Positions 35,530 through 47,193 are shown, counted from the first letter of the stretch. The stretch is 64,000 nucleotides of DNA from Mytilisepta virgata (GCA_028015205.1 CM051521.1:101036513-101100512), one strand, 5' to 3'. Made by a program: numbers and translations. Notes: generated by a model from the sequence alone, not told the origin.

Positions 35530-36679
35530 TTTGATATATTTAATGTAGCAAAGTATTAAGTCACCTTGTTTCAGGATTAGACAATGTATAAATGGGATAT
35601 AATATGAAGTAATAGTAAATAGTACTGTTACAGAATATTCTGGAGCTGAAAATTTTCAGATACGTATATATTTTTAACCTGTACGATTATTACTTGTTTC
35701 TATATATAAACATATATTGTGGGTATAGATTAAAGAATATATCTATTACATATTATGTTATCAGATATTTCAGCTGAATAGAATGACTAGTAAAAAATTG
35801 GATTTAATATAAAATGTGATTATAATTTTTTCGTGATTTTAATATTATGAATGCCAGAAAAAAAATCAGATAGGAAATTTCCACGCAGAAATGAGTCGAA
35901 AATGTTTCTTTGCTTCAAAATTTAGTTAGTCCGTCTCAAGAACAATTGTTTAGTCTTTCCTTACACAAGATCTTCATGCTTGGTATTACTATGAAAGGGC
36001 TATCATAGTTCTCAATTTGAAAACAAAATTATCACATTTGTCATAGAGTTTTGAAGTATGAAACTGAAGTGGATGTGCTGATATTCTCGGCTCATGTAGC
36101 GTTCTTTAGAATAAAATTTTGAAATGTGCATCTCCAGTGCATCAAAAAGTTTTCTAAAGGTTTTACCCTTTTTGATTTTTCACTTGTATTCTGAGGTTGT
36201 CTGCCCGTTTGTTTTATGTCTTGAATTGCTTCAAAGTATTTCTAACCAATGATTGACATCGGAGCTATGGTATTTTGTCTTTATTTAGTTGTAATTTCTA
36301 ATTACAACCGACGAAGTAGATAAATAAATCACACAGACCTTTCGTAAGTTTCAATTTATTTATTATAATTATAAAAATTACAAAAAAATATAATTTACAA
36401 AATTAATATTATCCACTTTGTCAAATGTGATCATTGATTTATTACGACATAATCCATTATAAAACATTCGTATCAAAGAAATGTTGATTTTTCAATTTAT
36501 TTTTTTCGATTCATTCTTCTGCATGTTCACCATAACAGTTATTCATATCAATTTACAATTCACCCCCCTCTCCTTATACGATTTGGCAACACTGAATTGT
36601 GTGATTGTCAGAACGTCTACTACCCCCTCCTTTAATGCCATATATTTATTCTTGTTAGTTATCTGTCAAATATTCATTC

Positions 36680-36742
36680 TTGTCATTAAATCTGACATGG
36701 AACAGTTTCCACCAGGAGATCCACAACCGATTTTAATTCATC
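36680..36742 (-). pseudogene. ParB-like family, copy 7 (C-terminal stub)
   Basis: The minus strand reads IKIGCGSPGGNCSMSDL, matching only the tail of copies 5 and 8. It lies just downstream of copy 8 and was probably left by a partial duplication. Confidence 0.5.
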
Positions 36743-36874
36743 TGCATGTTCATCATAATCATAGTGCATCAAGTTATTTCAGTTTCACACAAGTCACTCC
36801 TTTCTTCTTCGTAGAAATATCTATGCGATTCGGCAGAACTGAACTATGCGATTGTCAATACCTCTAGTAATATG

Positions 36875-37258
36875 TCATATATTCATTCTTGTCATTAATA
36901 TACTTAAATCTGATACGGCGAAGCTTCCACCAGGTGATCCACCACGGATTTTTATTATCTCTGTTCTTGCAGATTTCAACCTCGGTATCCTTCTGGCAAT
37001 TCGAACTTTAACTTCACCAACTTTTCCTAAAGTCTCTAATTGTTTTAAAATCCACAATCTTCTATTATCTGCTGATACATAGCTACCATTTATATATTTT
37101 ACTTCTATTTCTGGTAGTGATGTGACAGACATTCGGTCTTCAACAATGTCATCTAAAACCTCGCCAATCAGGCCGCCAGTTTTAAATTTGTTCGATATTG
37201 AATTTTGAGAGTACAAAACTTCCGAAGGCTTCACTGTAAAACAAGGCATTTTCATCAA
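36875..37258 (-). CDS. ParB/sulfiredoxin-like small protein, copy 8 (intact)
   Basis: 127 residues, start MMKMPCFTVKPSEVLYSQ. It differs from copy 5 (30428-30808) by a handful of residues (for example TGGLIGEV against NGRLIGEV, INGSY against IDGSY). The YVSADNRRLWILKQLETLG box and the IRGGSPGGSF tail are intact. Few changes across the coding region and high flank identity point to recent duplication. Confidence 0.7.
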   Translation of the reverse strand: MMKMPCFTVKPSEVLYSQNSISNKFKTGGLIGEVLDDIVEDRMSVTSLPEIEVKYINGSYVSADNRRLWILKQLETLGKVGEVKVRIARRIPRLKSARTEIIKIRGGSPGGSFAVSDLSILMTRMNI

Positions 37259-37599
37259 CTTGACTTAAAAAAGTTCTTCATTTGATTGTTATTGTTCAAT
37301 TTTCTGTGTTGAAATAAAGTTCATCAGTTGAATGGTTGGTTTTTATACGATTTGAACTTTCTCGATCTGAAAATTTCAGGCCGATAAAGACACGGAACTT
37401 CCTGGTTTTCTGAAAACAATACCTATATATATATATCGAAAATAGAATTTACGACATTTTCAATATATCTGTGATATATACATGTATATTTATATACACA
37501 GGTGTTTTCCAAAGAATAAATATAACACTTAAGCTATATTTAATATGTATTTTAATCTGTCTTTATGAATATACAAAAGATGTGAGAGGTCAGATAATG

Positions 37600-38990
37600 T
37601 AATTTACGGCACACATGTTATTCAAACTGTAGTGATTGAAAATCAAAATCTGACATGCTATCGGTAAAAATAAAAGGCTATGATATTTACGAAATTGTAT
37701 TGTTTTTTGGAAAATTTAGTTTGTTTTGTAAAGAACACACGGTTTAATGTCGACAAATTACGGAAATGTGTTTATGTATCGCATACATTATTAGGTGTAC
37801 CTGAAAATGATGCTCAAATCTCTTATACAAGCTTTCGTTGTTGCATATATCTAATTCTACATAAATTAATCTCTATTTTTAAAACATTGTAACAAAAGTG
37901 GCTGCCGCAGAGTGGTTTTCGGTGAGGTTGCCATTAAAGTCTTTAATGACTTTGAAAATACTGGAAATGACGGGATGAATTTAAAATTGGAAATAGATTT
38001 TTTTTGTACGAGGTGTAATCTCAAGTATTCATTTCATCATATGTTTTAATTAGAAAACGTGAGTTTCTTTTCCATCAGGGGCGGCTCTCAGATCCGAAGT
38101 TGCCGACAACTTACACCAGATATCCTTTTCTCAAAATCATATAACACTATTTTGTTAACACAAATTCTTAAACAATTTTGGTATTCGTTTATAAATTTTA
38201 AAATATATATGAAATAAATTGGTTTAGAAATGTAAAATGAAGTAAGAAATAGGACAAATATCATCAGGCTTCCACAGCAAAAGGGTCTATTTTATATGAA
38301 ATTTTTATCTGATATGATGACAATACCATTTATCCATGTCAATAACAAGAACCTTCCAACAAATTTCAATGGTACATTTTTCAAAACATCCATGAAATAT
38401 AGGGTTCAATGCTGTTTGCTTTTAGCTTCAAACTTATGTGGATAAAAAGATAAAACATGTTTAAAAATTCATACATATGTCTGCAAATATATGAACTAGA
38501 AGGTTGTTGAAATTCAAAGTTATATAGTTGAATATTGCAATCACACCTTCAATAACAACCTTTACTTCCCCATTTCCAGAACATCAACACAGGAAAGCAA
38601 ATTTAACCATTTAAAGTTTTACTATATATTCTCGAAATAGTATTTTTGACTAAAGTCCTCGTTCGATATCATTCTACCAGGTACCTGTTTTGACCGATTG
38701 TCACAATTCAGTCAAATCGACACAAATAATTATCTTTCTATTTCTTATTACCCATCAAACCAATGCAACAACTTCAGTTAACGCTAGGTAACGAGGTGAA
38801 AACATCGACTGTTAATAAAGCAATTTTCAAACAACTTCCGAAAAAATAGCTCCCCATATCATTATCTGAAGAGGTAAATCTATGATCAACTACACATTTT
38901 TTACTTCTCTTGAACTACTATTAGTAGCTGTCAAGTTTGCGAGTGTTCATTTCGGACCATTTTGTTGAAATTATACTGAACACGTTTTCA
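37600..38990. other. duplicated flanks, no gene
   Basis: 38290-38660 repeats 31380-31780, and 38800-39000 repeats 34975-35150. Apparent short frames are not supported. Confidence 0.45.
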
Positions 38991-39003
38991 ATCTGCATAC
39001 TTG

Positions 39004-39380
39004 CTAAATATCACAGTTTTTAAATAAATCGCTTAGTTCTGACAAACCTGCCCAAGTCCCACCAGGAGAGCCTCCTCTTATTCTTACATACTTTGTCCTT
39101 ACACTTTTCATGTGAGAAAGGCATTTCGCTTCTTCAACACAAACAGTATCAAGCTTATCTAAACTTTCTAGTTGTTTCAATATCCATAGTCTCCTGTTGT
39201 CAGAAGACACATAAACTCCATCAATAAATTTTACCGCTATGGTTGGAAGGTATGAACTGACATGTGTTCTTCCATAATGTCATCGAGAACCTCTCCAATG
39301 TATTGACCATTTCTAAACTTGTTTGATATAGAATCTTGTGAATATGAAAAGTCCGAAGGTCTCAGAGATAAATATGGCAT
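39004..39380 (-). pseudogene. ParB-like family, copy 9 (frameshifted)
   Basis: From the ATG complement at 39378-39380 the frame reads MPYLSLRPSDFSYSQDSISN and GQYIGEVLDDIMEEHMSV. A small deletion near 39255 then shifts the frame, and the rest (DNRRLWILKQLESLDKL to IRGGSPGGTWAGL) continues in another frame to 39004. It is a close copy of 35155-35529. Confidence 0.75.
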
Positions 39381-39829
39381 TTTGATGTAATTAATGTAGC
39401 AAAGTATTAAGTCATATTGTTTCAGAATTAGACAATATATAAATGGGATATAATATGAAGTAATAGTAAATAGTACTGTTACAGAATATTCTGGAGCTGA
39501 AAATTTTCAGATACGTATATATTTTAACATAGACTACCTTTACTTGTTTCTATATATAAACATATATTGTGGGTATAAATTAAAGAAAATATCTATTACA
39601 ACTGTACTTGGAAAATGCCCAGCACCTTAAACTTATATTCAGTTAAATGTACAATGAACGCATCTTAAACGAATGATTACGCATTATATATTTTATTCTG
39701 ATCATTACATGTATTGACTTGTTTCAATACGAAAAAATATTATGTTATAATATATTATGTTGCTAGTGTTTTGATACTAGTTCCAAATTGATACTTAAAA
39801 TTTACAGAAGAATTGTAAAATTTGTGAAA

Positions 39830-40035
39830 ACTAAAGTGTATCTCCCACGTTCACAGCTCTGTCCTTAAATGGTTTTGGCTTTATCCCTTTTGGTCATTCT
39901 GGTATTTTTGAATTTTCTCTTCAACATTTTGGATTATTCTATTGGTCTTCAACATTTTAGGCATTGAGCACCACTGATGAGTCGTAAATCGACGAAATGT
40001 GCACATCTTCTGCATCACAATTGGTATCAAAGAAT
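39830..40035 (+). repeat. hammerhead-motif repeat, copy 3 (best preserved)
   Basis: Same unit as the two at 27.1-27.6 kb (GTCCTTAAATGGTTTTGG ... GGTCTTCAACATTTTAGGC), ending in the hammerhead-like core at 39974. Confidence 0.6.
39974..40019 (+). ncRNA. hammerhead ribozyme-like motif
   Basis: CTGATGA (39974-39980), a stem II GTCG/CGAC with loop TAAAT, then GAAA (39994-39997): the conserved catalytic core of a hammerhead. A short stem III can form in ATGTGC...GCATC, placing an AUC cleavage triplet after it; in other copies the extra G in TTGTGCATC lengthens it. Stem I pairing is weak, so cleavage activity is uncertain. Hammerheads are known in bivalve Penelope-like elements and small retroelements. 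Confidence 0.45.
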
Positions 40036-40099
40036 TGATTTATATATTGAGCTGAATACAATGACTAGCAAACTAAACTGGGGTTAATATAAAATGTGA

Positions 40100-40595
40100 T
40101 TACTTTTTTTCTTGATTTCGGTATTATGACGTGCAAGAAAAAATCAAATAGAAATTGTCTACGTCCTCAAATGTTATATGCTTCAAATATAGTTATTCCG
40201 TTTCAAGAACATTTATTTAGTTTTTCATTACACGAGATCTGCATGCTTGGTATTATTCTGAAAGGGATAGATGTCAATTATCATTTTTGTTACAGAGTTT
40301 TGAATTCAACTGTCTAAGAATGACATTGAATTGGGTGTGTTAATTTTCTCTGCTCGTGAAGCATACGTCTTAAGTTATTGACACCCCCAACACACACACA
40401 CACACAAGAAAACATTTTTTCAAAATTTTTTGAGCCTGAAAAACAGCAAATTCGAAAAAATGAGCCCCAAAAATAGAATACTAATAGTAACAATTCCCGG
40501 GGCCCTTTTTCATCGAATTTTGTTTTGATCAATACTTTTGTTTCCCTTCCTCCAAAACAGTTAGTACATGTGGTCTCAGGGGATATCACATTATC
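40100..40595. other. duplicated flank, no gene
   Basis: 40050-40380 partly repeats 35780-36120. A (CA)n run lies at 40389-40406. No coding feature. Confidence 0.4.
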
Positions 40596-40599
40596 TATA

Positions 40600-40801
40600 A
40601 CTTTTTCCGCGTTTCGAAGTATAGCGGAAAAATATTGTCTTATAGTTCAAACGAATATATTTATATGAGTTTATCCAATGATTGTGTCTGATTTGTGTCA
40701 GATGAATATGTGGTTTCGATATGCAAATTATGTTTCGGCGGTAAAATTGAATAGGATTAGTAGATTTTTCATTTTATCCGTGGACTTCGTTTAATCAAAA
40801 C
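40600..40801 (+). repeat. split direct repeat A1
   Basis: TCGAAGTATAGCGGAAAAAT ... CCAATGATTGTGTCTGATTT ... GTGGACTTCGTTTAATCAAA; the gag ATG follows at 40802. The same sequence is at 46233-46669 with an insertion. Confidence 0.75.
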
Positions 40802-41524
40802 ATGGATGAGCCTGCGCAGTTAGATTCAATTATAAATGAAAGCGTAAATGAGGCAGTTAACAGTGCACAGAGTGATATGCTACAACGTATGAATAAAATC
40901 TTTAAGAGTAGTTTCGATTCTTTCCAGAAGACTATGAACGAGAATCAAAAGCAGTTATCAGAACTTCAGCTTGCAAAAATTGAGAAGATGAATTCCGATA
41001 ATTACTTATTCAAAAGGAAGGGTAACGAAAATGAAATAAGATGAAACAAGCTCATTCTTTTTTGAAAGATGACACAGAACCAAGTGATCAAAGTTGTATG
41101 GCATTCCGGAGTATAAGTGAAGGTTTGGATATTTTAAATCATCGACAAAAATTAGTAAAATTAGCAGATCAGTCAGAAAACGGTCGGTGAACCGTCACGG
41201 AATACGAAACACACAGTTTAGCAGATGACTCCGTGGATGAAAAGAGGATTATCAGGGCCGAGAACAAAGCTGCGAGGAAGATGAAATCTGATAAGAAAAA
41301 TAAACAGAACAGGCCTACTTTATACAGAACCACGCAAGTGCACAATAATCCTTCTCAGTATACTACAAATGTTCCGGTTCAGCGACCCGGAAAGTGTTAC
41401 GAGTGTGGAATACCTGGTCACTGGAGGATAGATTACCAGAATGGTGTGTTGGCACAAATGAACAAATCTGACAAGATAAGTAATTTAAAAGATTATTCCT
41501 ATCATGAAAATTCAAAAAAAAATT
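40802..41524 (+). pseudogene. gag-like ORF of the tyrosine-recombinase element
   Basis: MDEPAQLDSIINESVNEAV starts a coiled-coil-like N-terminal part (to 41044). After a frameshift and a stop the protein resumes with RIIRAENKAARKMKSDKKNK and a zinc knuckle CYECGIPGHWRIDY in which the last Cys is replaced by Tyr. At least two lesions and the broken knuckle show decay. Confidence 0.65.
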
Positions 41525-41713
41525 AACGCTTGTTAAACATGAAAATACATTCAGACAAAATGAATTAAGTTAATGTAATAAGGCAAACTCGATTGAGTCT
41601 CTAGTCGGAAAACTGAGGAGTGCATGTGAATATTAGAAATTTATCCGGGCTAATGATAATGTTTTAAATATTATATAATTTGGTTATAAATTACCATTTT
41701 CACTGAGCCAGAA

Positions 41714-43322
41714 CATTGTTTATTGAACAATAATCGGTCAGCTTTACAAAAAGTTTTTGTAGAGTCAGAAATTTCGAAACTATTGAATATTGGTTGCATA
41801 AAAGAAGTTTCTATGAGACCAATGGTTATAAATCCGCTTACTGTTGCTCAAAATCGAGAAAAATTGCGTTATGTACTTGATTGCAGACACATAAATCCAC
41901 AGATTCAAGTATGAAGTAGCAAGTCCGTTGTTTGAAAAGGGGGGCTATATATTTACCTATGACCTCCGCTCTGCTTATCATCATGTTGAGATTTTTGAGG
42001 GGCATAAGTCATGTTTAGGCTTTATTTGGCTTTATTAGAACATTCACAAAACGAAATATTTTGTTTTTAATGTTTTGCCATGACGACAACGGGAGTTGAG
42101 ATGAGATAGGAAAATCACATTATTGTAGTATTACAGTGTAAAAAGTATTACGATTGGCAGGCTTTCTGATAGCCGAAGAAAAATGTAACTGGTTACCTAG
42201 CCAAACAGTGAGATGGTTAGGTTTAGAATGGAACATGTACAAGGGAATTGTATATGTCACACAAAGAAGGGTGAAAAAACTGTTGGACACTTTAGAAGTT
42301 ATTAACAGTAAGAGTGGATACGGTGAGATCAAGGTAACGGCTAGGTTTCCAACATCAGTTATTGGTCAGATGATTCTATTGGTCCCGTAGTTAGGCTTCG
42401 AACTAGAAGCATGTATGATTGTTTATTGACAAGAGCATGTTGGAATGCTCCAGTAATTTTAAACAGTGAAGCTGTTTGTGAGATAGTTTTGTGGAAGGAA
42501 AACACAGCCATACTGAATGGCAGGGAATTAAGTATAGTTGAACAATACCCAAGCATAGTATATATTGACGCTTACGTTGTCAGTTTGATAGACAATGAAA
42601 TCATGGGAATTTGGAGTCAAATTGAAAGTTTAAAAAGCTCCACCTGGAGAGAATTAGAAGCAGTTTTTAGAGTATCGGTTTCATTGTTAATAGAGTTGAA
42701 AGAACAAAAAGTAAAATGATACACAGACAATCAAAACATAGTACACATTATAAACAAAGGCAGTAGAAAAGTAGAACTTCAAAACATTGCAATAAGAATA
42801 GCAAATGTATGTTCAACAAATAAAATAGTTTTGCTACTTCAGTGGGTGCCTAGACATGAAAAAAAAGTTGCAGATGAGATTATTAAAAAAGTCGACTGTG
42901 ACGACTGGGAAATTAGTGATAATACTTTTTTGTGTCTAGATCATGCTTGGGGTCAACATACAGTGGATCGGTTCGCATCTGATTACAATAAAAAATGTAC
43001 AATTTTCAATTCTAAATATTGGTGTCCAGAATGTAAGGGTATAAATGCATTTGATCAGCACTGGGGGCAGGAGAACAATTGGGTTGTCCCTCCACCCTCA
43101 TTCATCGGAAATTGCAAACAGAAAATGAGACAGGAGGGGGCAAATGGTACACACATTGATCCACTCTGGAAATCTGTGCCGTATTGCCGTTATTACACAC
43201 TAATATGTCTAGTTCAAAAGAATATGAAAAATTCATTTCTGACAGTAAAGTTATGTCATCAGATATTATTGTTAGGGGTTAGGGGTAAATGGTTTATTTG
43301 GGAAATGTTATCGAGAATTTAA
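41714..43322 (+). pseudogene. reverse transcriptase / RNase H of the tyrosine-recombinase element
   Basis: Broken frames give RT segments (LLNIGCIKEV, LRYVLDCRHIN, FTYDLRSAYHHVEI, VRWLGLEWN), then RNase H: STWRELEAVFRV, YTDNQNIVHIINKGSRK, LLQWVPRHEKKVADEI, and HTVDRFASDYNKKCTIFNSK with WCPECKGINAF and ENNWVVPPPSFIG. The last block is typical of polymerases in DIRS/Ngaro-type elements. The catalytic YxDD region is missing near 42090, where a deletion joins two parts. Non-functional. Confidence 0.8.
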
Positions 43323-43527
43323 AATGTTAGCTTTAAAAAATAGATTCTAATTTTGTATTTTATCATAACAGGTATAGGTTTGAGATGTTCAATACAGAAG
43401 GAGAACAACGACTGAGGACTCGATTCGGTTAATTTAACTCGACTTGGAGAGAAAATGGAAACGTATTTATTACAGTCGCACAGTGATAATACTAACATCA
43501 AATATTTCAACGCTTTTAAAAAAAAAG

Positions 43528-45300
43528 GACAAATATACCTAAAGAGCAATCAAAACTAGAGACTCTCAAGAGCCTGTATCGCTCACCTGGATTTAACTTT
43601 TCACCTTGAGCAGGACTAAAAATTTAAGTGTTGCAGTCAATTTGGCTGGTTTTTCTATAGGGTTCTATGTTAAACTAAGTTCAGCTGTGGCAGCCATCTT
43701 GGTTGACAGTCCAGGTCAATGGACACATGTTTTAAAGAGAAACATCTAAGAACCATTACAGCTAAGTCTTGTTCCAACTGGCTTTGTGGTTTCAGACAAG
43801 AAGATTTTTAAATGAATCTTCCAATAGGATCCTATATTAAACTAATTTTGGCCGTGGCGGCCATTTGGTTGACAATCCAGGCGAACTGACATCATTCTGA
43901 AAGAGGACCATCTAAGGAACAATGCTGCCAAGTCTAGTTCAAATGGGCTCAGAAGTTTCAGACGAAAAGATTTTTGAGTGAATTTCCCATAGGGTTCTGA
44001 GTTAAACTAAGTTTTGCTGTGGCGGCCATCTTGGTTCACAGTCCACAAAATCCGACATATTTCTGAAAGAGGACATCCTAAGAACCACTGCTGCCAAATC
44101 TGGTTCCAATCTGTCAAGTGGTTTCAGACAAGAGGATTTTTCAATGAATTTCTATGTTAAACTAGGTTCAGCTGTGGCAGCATCTTGGTTCAAAGTCTGG
44201 GTCATCGGACACAATTCTGAAAGAGGATCATCTAAGGACCATTGATGCCAAGTCTGGTTCCAATTGGTCAAGTGGTTTCAGACAAGAAGATTTTTCAATG
44301 AATTTTCCCATAGGGCCCTATGTTAAACTTAGTTCGGCTGTGGCGGCCATTTTGGTTAACAGTCCGGGTCAGCGCACATACTTCTGAAAGAGAACCCCCT
44401 AAGAACCAATACTGCCAAGTTTGGTTCCAATTGGCCTTGTAGTTTCATAGAAGAAGATTTTTTAAATTCATCCTCCCTTTTTCTGTTTTAGTAACAGCAG
44501 CCATGTCGGTTGGAACTCTCGAATGCCGGACATATTTTGGACGGGGACCACCCAAGGACCATTCCACCAAAGTTTTGTCCCAATTGACCCAGTGGTTTCA
44601 GAGGAAATGATCTTTAAAGGAAAGTTTAGGCCGGATGTCATCTTTAAAGGGCAAAAACTCCTATAATATGTCAATCAATGATGTTGGTCATTTTACTTAT
44701 TTGTAGATCTTACTTTGTTGAACATTTTTCTTGTTAACAGTTTGCCTTTATCTATAATAATATTCAAGATAATAACCTAAAACTGCAAAATTTCCTTAAA
44801 ATTAACAATTCAGGAAAAATAACCCAACTAAGGGTTGACCGATTCGTCTGAAAATTTCATGGCAAGTAGATCTTGACCTGATGAACATTTTTACCCCATG
44901 TCAGTTTTGCTCTAAATGCTTTAGTTTTTGAGATATAAGCCAAAAACTACAGTTTACCCCTATGTTCTATTTTTAGCCATGTCGGCCATGTGGTTGGCAG
45001 GCGGGGTCATCAGACACATTTTTTAAACTACATACTTTTGGCCAAGTTTGGTTTCATTTCGGAGGAGAAGATTTTTGTAAAAGTTAACAGACGACGGACG
45101 ACGGACGCCAAGTGATGAGAAAAGCTCACTTGACCTTTCAGGTCAGGTGAGCTTAAAACGTAATCCATTGGACAGACAGACCCGGGAAGACATATGAACA
45201 ACCACAAGCACAACAAATAAACACATAAAACTAAAAAAACAATGAACAACACGAACTCCTATAAAAACCAGGAGTGAACCCAGGTGCTCCGGAAGGGTAA
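43528..45300 (-). repeat. old dispersed repeat, copy split by a 1.6-kb element
   Basis: The two halves AAATATACCTAAAGAGCAAT (43531) and AAAACGTAATCCATTGGACA (45155) join cleanly in the uninterrupted copies at 24157 and 22045. The right half continues ACAACCACAAGCACAACAAA and CAGGAGTGAACCCAGGTGCT. Confidence 0.6.
43557..45154 (-). mobile_element. dispersed repeat with ~160-bp tandem core, copy B, probable AAAAC target duplication
   Basis: It begins TAGAGACTCTCAAGAGCCTG and TATCGCTCACCTGG and ends with GACGGACGACGGACGCC, AAGTGATGAGAAAAGCTCAC and GGTCAGGTGAGCTT. The core repeats GGTTTCAGACAAGAAGATTT and AGCTGTGGCGGCCAT every ~155-165 bp. AAAAC flanks both sides (43552-43556, 45155-45159). It lies inside the decayed tyrosine-recombinase element. 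Confidence 0.75.
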
Positions 45301-45765
45301 AAGATGGGATCAGTTTATTTAAAAAGAAGGCGGCAATTCCGTACCAGCAACTCCTATTCACATTGCACTTTATTTGACACACTTATTGGATAAAGGATCA
45401 TTATATAGTGTAATACAATCCGCGTAAAATGGTATTAAGTGGGCGCATAATCTATAGGGACTTCAAGATCCGACTAATAATTCCTTTGTGCATAGTTTGC
45501 TCGAGTCATCCAAAAGACAACCACACAAGCCAAGATGCAAGAAAGATCATATAGCTTCTGATGTATTTATAGAATTGTGTTCAAAAATATATAAATTCTA
45601 TAGATTTAGCTGTAATAAGAGATTTAGCTATGATTACTTTATGTTTTTCTGGTTTTCCTTCGCTATGACGAATTCAGTTCTATACGTGTAAAGATGTAAT
45701 TTTTAAAGATAATTATTTTCAAATAAACCTCTTGAAAAGCAAAACTGACCAATACAGGTTAGGTA

Positions 45766-46090
45766 ATGCGATTTTTATTTCTAAAGGTCAGTCTTCAGTG
45801 TGCATATACTATACTCTTAAGATATTTTAATTTAGCTGGTATCAACAGTGGTTCTGAATTTTTTAATTTAAACCTTTATTTAGATCCAAAATTGTCGTTC
45901 TTTAATTCACAAAACCAATGTAGGTGTACACTCTTTCGGAGCAGGTGGCGCTGCAGTAGCAGTCAATTTTAACGTTAACGAGCGTTGCGGGAAGAGGCAT
46001 GGTAGACGGAAAAGCGACACGGCTAAGGATGGTTACGCAGCAGATTCATTGCAGAATAGGCTAGCGGTCACAAAAAAGCTTGGACTTTAA
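45766..46090 (+). pseudogene. tyrosine recombinase C-terminal remnant
   Basis: The first part (LAGINSGSEFFNL) and, after a frameshift, HSFGAGGAAVAVNF, KRHGRRKSDTAKDGY and SLQNRLAVTKKLGL to a TAA at 46088. This is the last ~60 residues of a DIRS/Ngaro-type recombinase: the HxxR box has lost its Arg (HSFG) and the catalytic Tyr stands in KDGY. Most of the N-terminal half is gone. It identifies the element class. Confidence 0.75.
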
Positions 46091-46156
46091 ATATATAATA
46101 TTCATTAATTAATTTTTGACATTTTTTATCCGCCCTTTCTTTGTAAATTTATTCTA

Positions 46157-46230
46157 GTCAGTTAACACAGCGAAATGCATATTTTGGGTTGAGTTTTTTT
46201 GTAATGCCAAATGTAAGTGTATATGAGACA
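46157..46230 (+). repeat. split direct repeat B1
   Basis: GTCAGTTAACACAGCGAAAT ... AAATGTAAGTGTATATGAGACA, matched by B2 at 46997-47070. Confidence 0.75.
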
Positions 46231-46232
46231 TT

Positions 46233-46669
46233 ACTTATTCCGCGCCTCGAAGTATAGCGAAAAAATATTGTCTTATAGTTACTCGTATATTTATATGAGT
46301 CTATCCAATGATTGTGTCTGATTTGTGTCAGGTGAATATGTGGTTTTGATATACAAATAGGGTTTTGGCGGTAAAATCACAGGGGCTCGTTACAATTGAC
46401 ACAGTAAGTCATCTGTGACTGATCCGGCCCCGATCTATAATACCATAACAAAAGGGAGGAATCCATTCCGAGAGCGGCAAATTTCAAATCGTCAGAATTT
46501 TTTTTTTCTGTTCTCCATCCAGTCTGCTTTTTTTGCTCATTTCTGCAGTAGAATGATTATATTTTATCAAAATGCTTATCTTTTAGTTCTAATTTCCAAC
46601 CAATCGAAATAAAATTGAATACGATTAGTAGATTTTTCATTCTAACCGTGGACTTCGTTTAGTCAAAGC
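46233..46669 (+). repeat. split direct repeat A2 with a 232-bp insertion
   Basis: Matches A1 on both sides of 46378-46609. The insertion is flanked by TAAAAT (46372-46377 and 46610-46615), a likely target duplication. Confidence 0.75.
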
Positions 46670-46996
46670 TTCTTTTCTGATATATATACATGTATTTTAA
46701 TTTGCTTGTTATTTATTTTGATATATTTAGAATAAAAAGCAATGATGAGGTGCGGCATCATAACCTTGAAATGGAACTTGCATTGCCCCGTAACACAGGT
46801 TTCCAAATTTGTTTTTTTCCTGGGCGGCGAGCTTTGTTAAGGATAGGTTTATTATTCTTATGACAATGTGTTGGCATATTAAATTTAAAGGCAGGTTTTA
46901 TATTGGTCATGCATTGATTATTGTTATGTTTTCTCATTACACTACTATTACATTATTGTAAATTGTGTATTACTTGATAAGATTAAACGCCGGCTT

Positions 46997-47070
46997 GTCA
47001 GTTAACACGGCAAAATGCATATTTTGTGTTGAGTTATTTTGTATGGTCAAATGTAAGTGTTTGTGAGACA
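46997..47070 (+). repeat. split direct repeat B2
   Basis: GTCAGTTAACACGGCAAAAT ... AAATGTAAGTGTTTGTGAGACA. The likely right end of the retroelement, about 120 bp before the TRIM-like start codon. Confidence 0.7.
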
Positions 47071-47193
47071 ACGTGATTTCCTTGTATAGATAATTTACTT
47101 TAAAAAAAAAATCTATTTATAGGATTACCTTATTTAGTGCGTCACAAATTCAAGTATTTGTAAACACGTATACGTAAATTTCCTGGAAGTAAA

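Larger units (their letters stand above)
40600..47070 (+). mobile_element. decayed tyrosine-recombinase retroelement with split direct repeats
   Basis: Parts in order: repeat A1 (40600-40801), gag, RT/RNase H, a recombinase remnant, then B1 (46157-46230), A2 (46233-46669) and B2 (46997-47070). A1 matches A2, and B1 matches B2. The A1-coding-B1-A2-B2 order is the split-direct-repeat layout of Ngaro-like tyrosine-recombinase retroelements. The copy is interrupted by a 1.6-kb repeat (43557-45154) and a 232-bp insertion in A2. Confidence 0.7.

Noticed and set aside
36481..36867. 128-residue plus-strand frame
   Set aside because: Antisense to ParB-like fragments and duplicated flank; no independent support.
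22965..39380. Sulfiredoxin assignment for the small gene family
   Set aside because: The catalytic Cys motif of sulfiredoxin is absent; only the general ParB/Srx-like pattern is kept.
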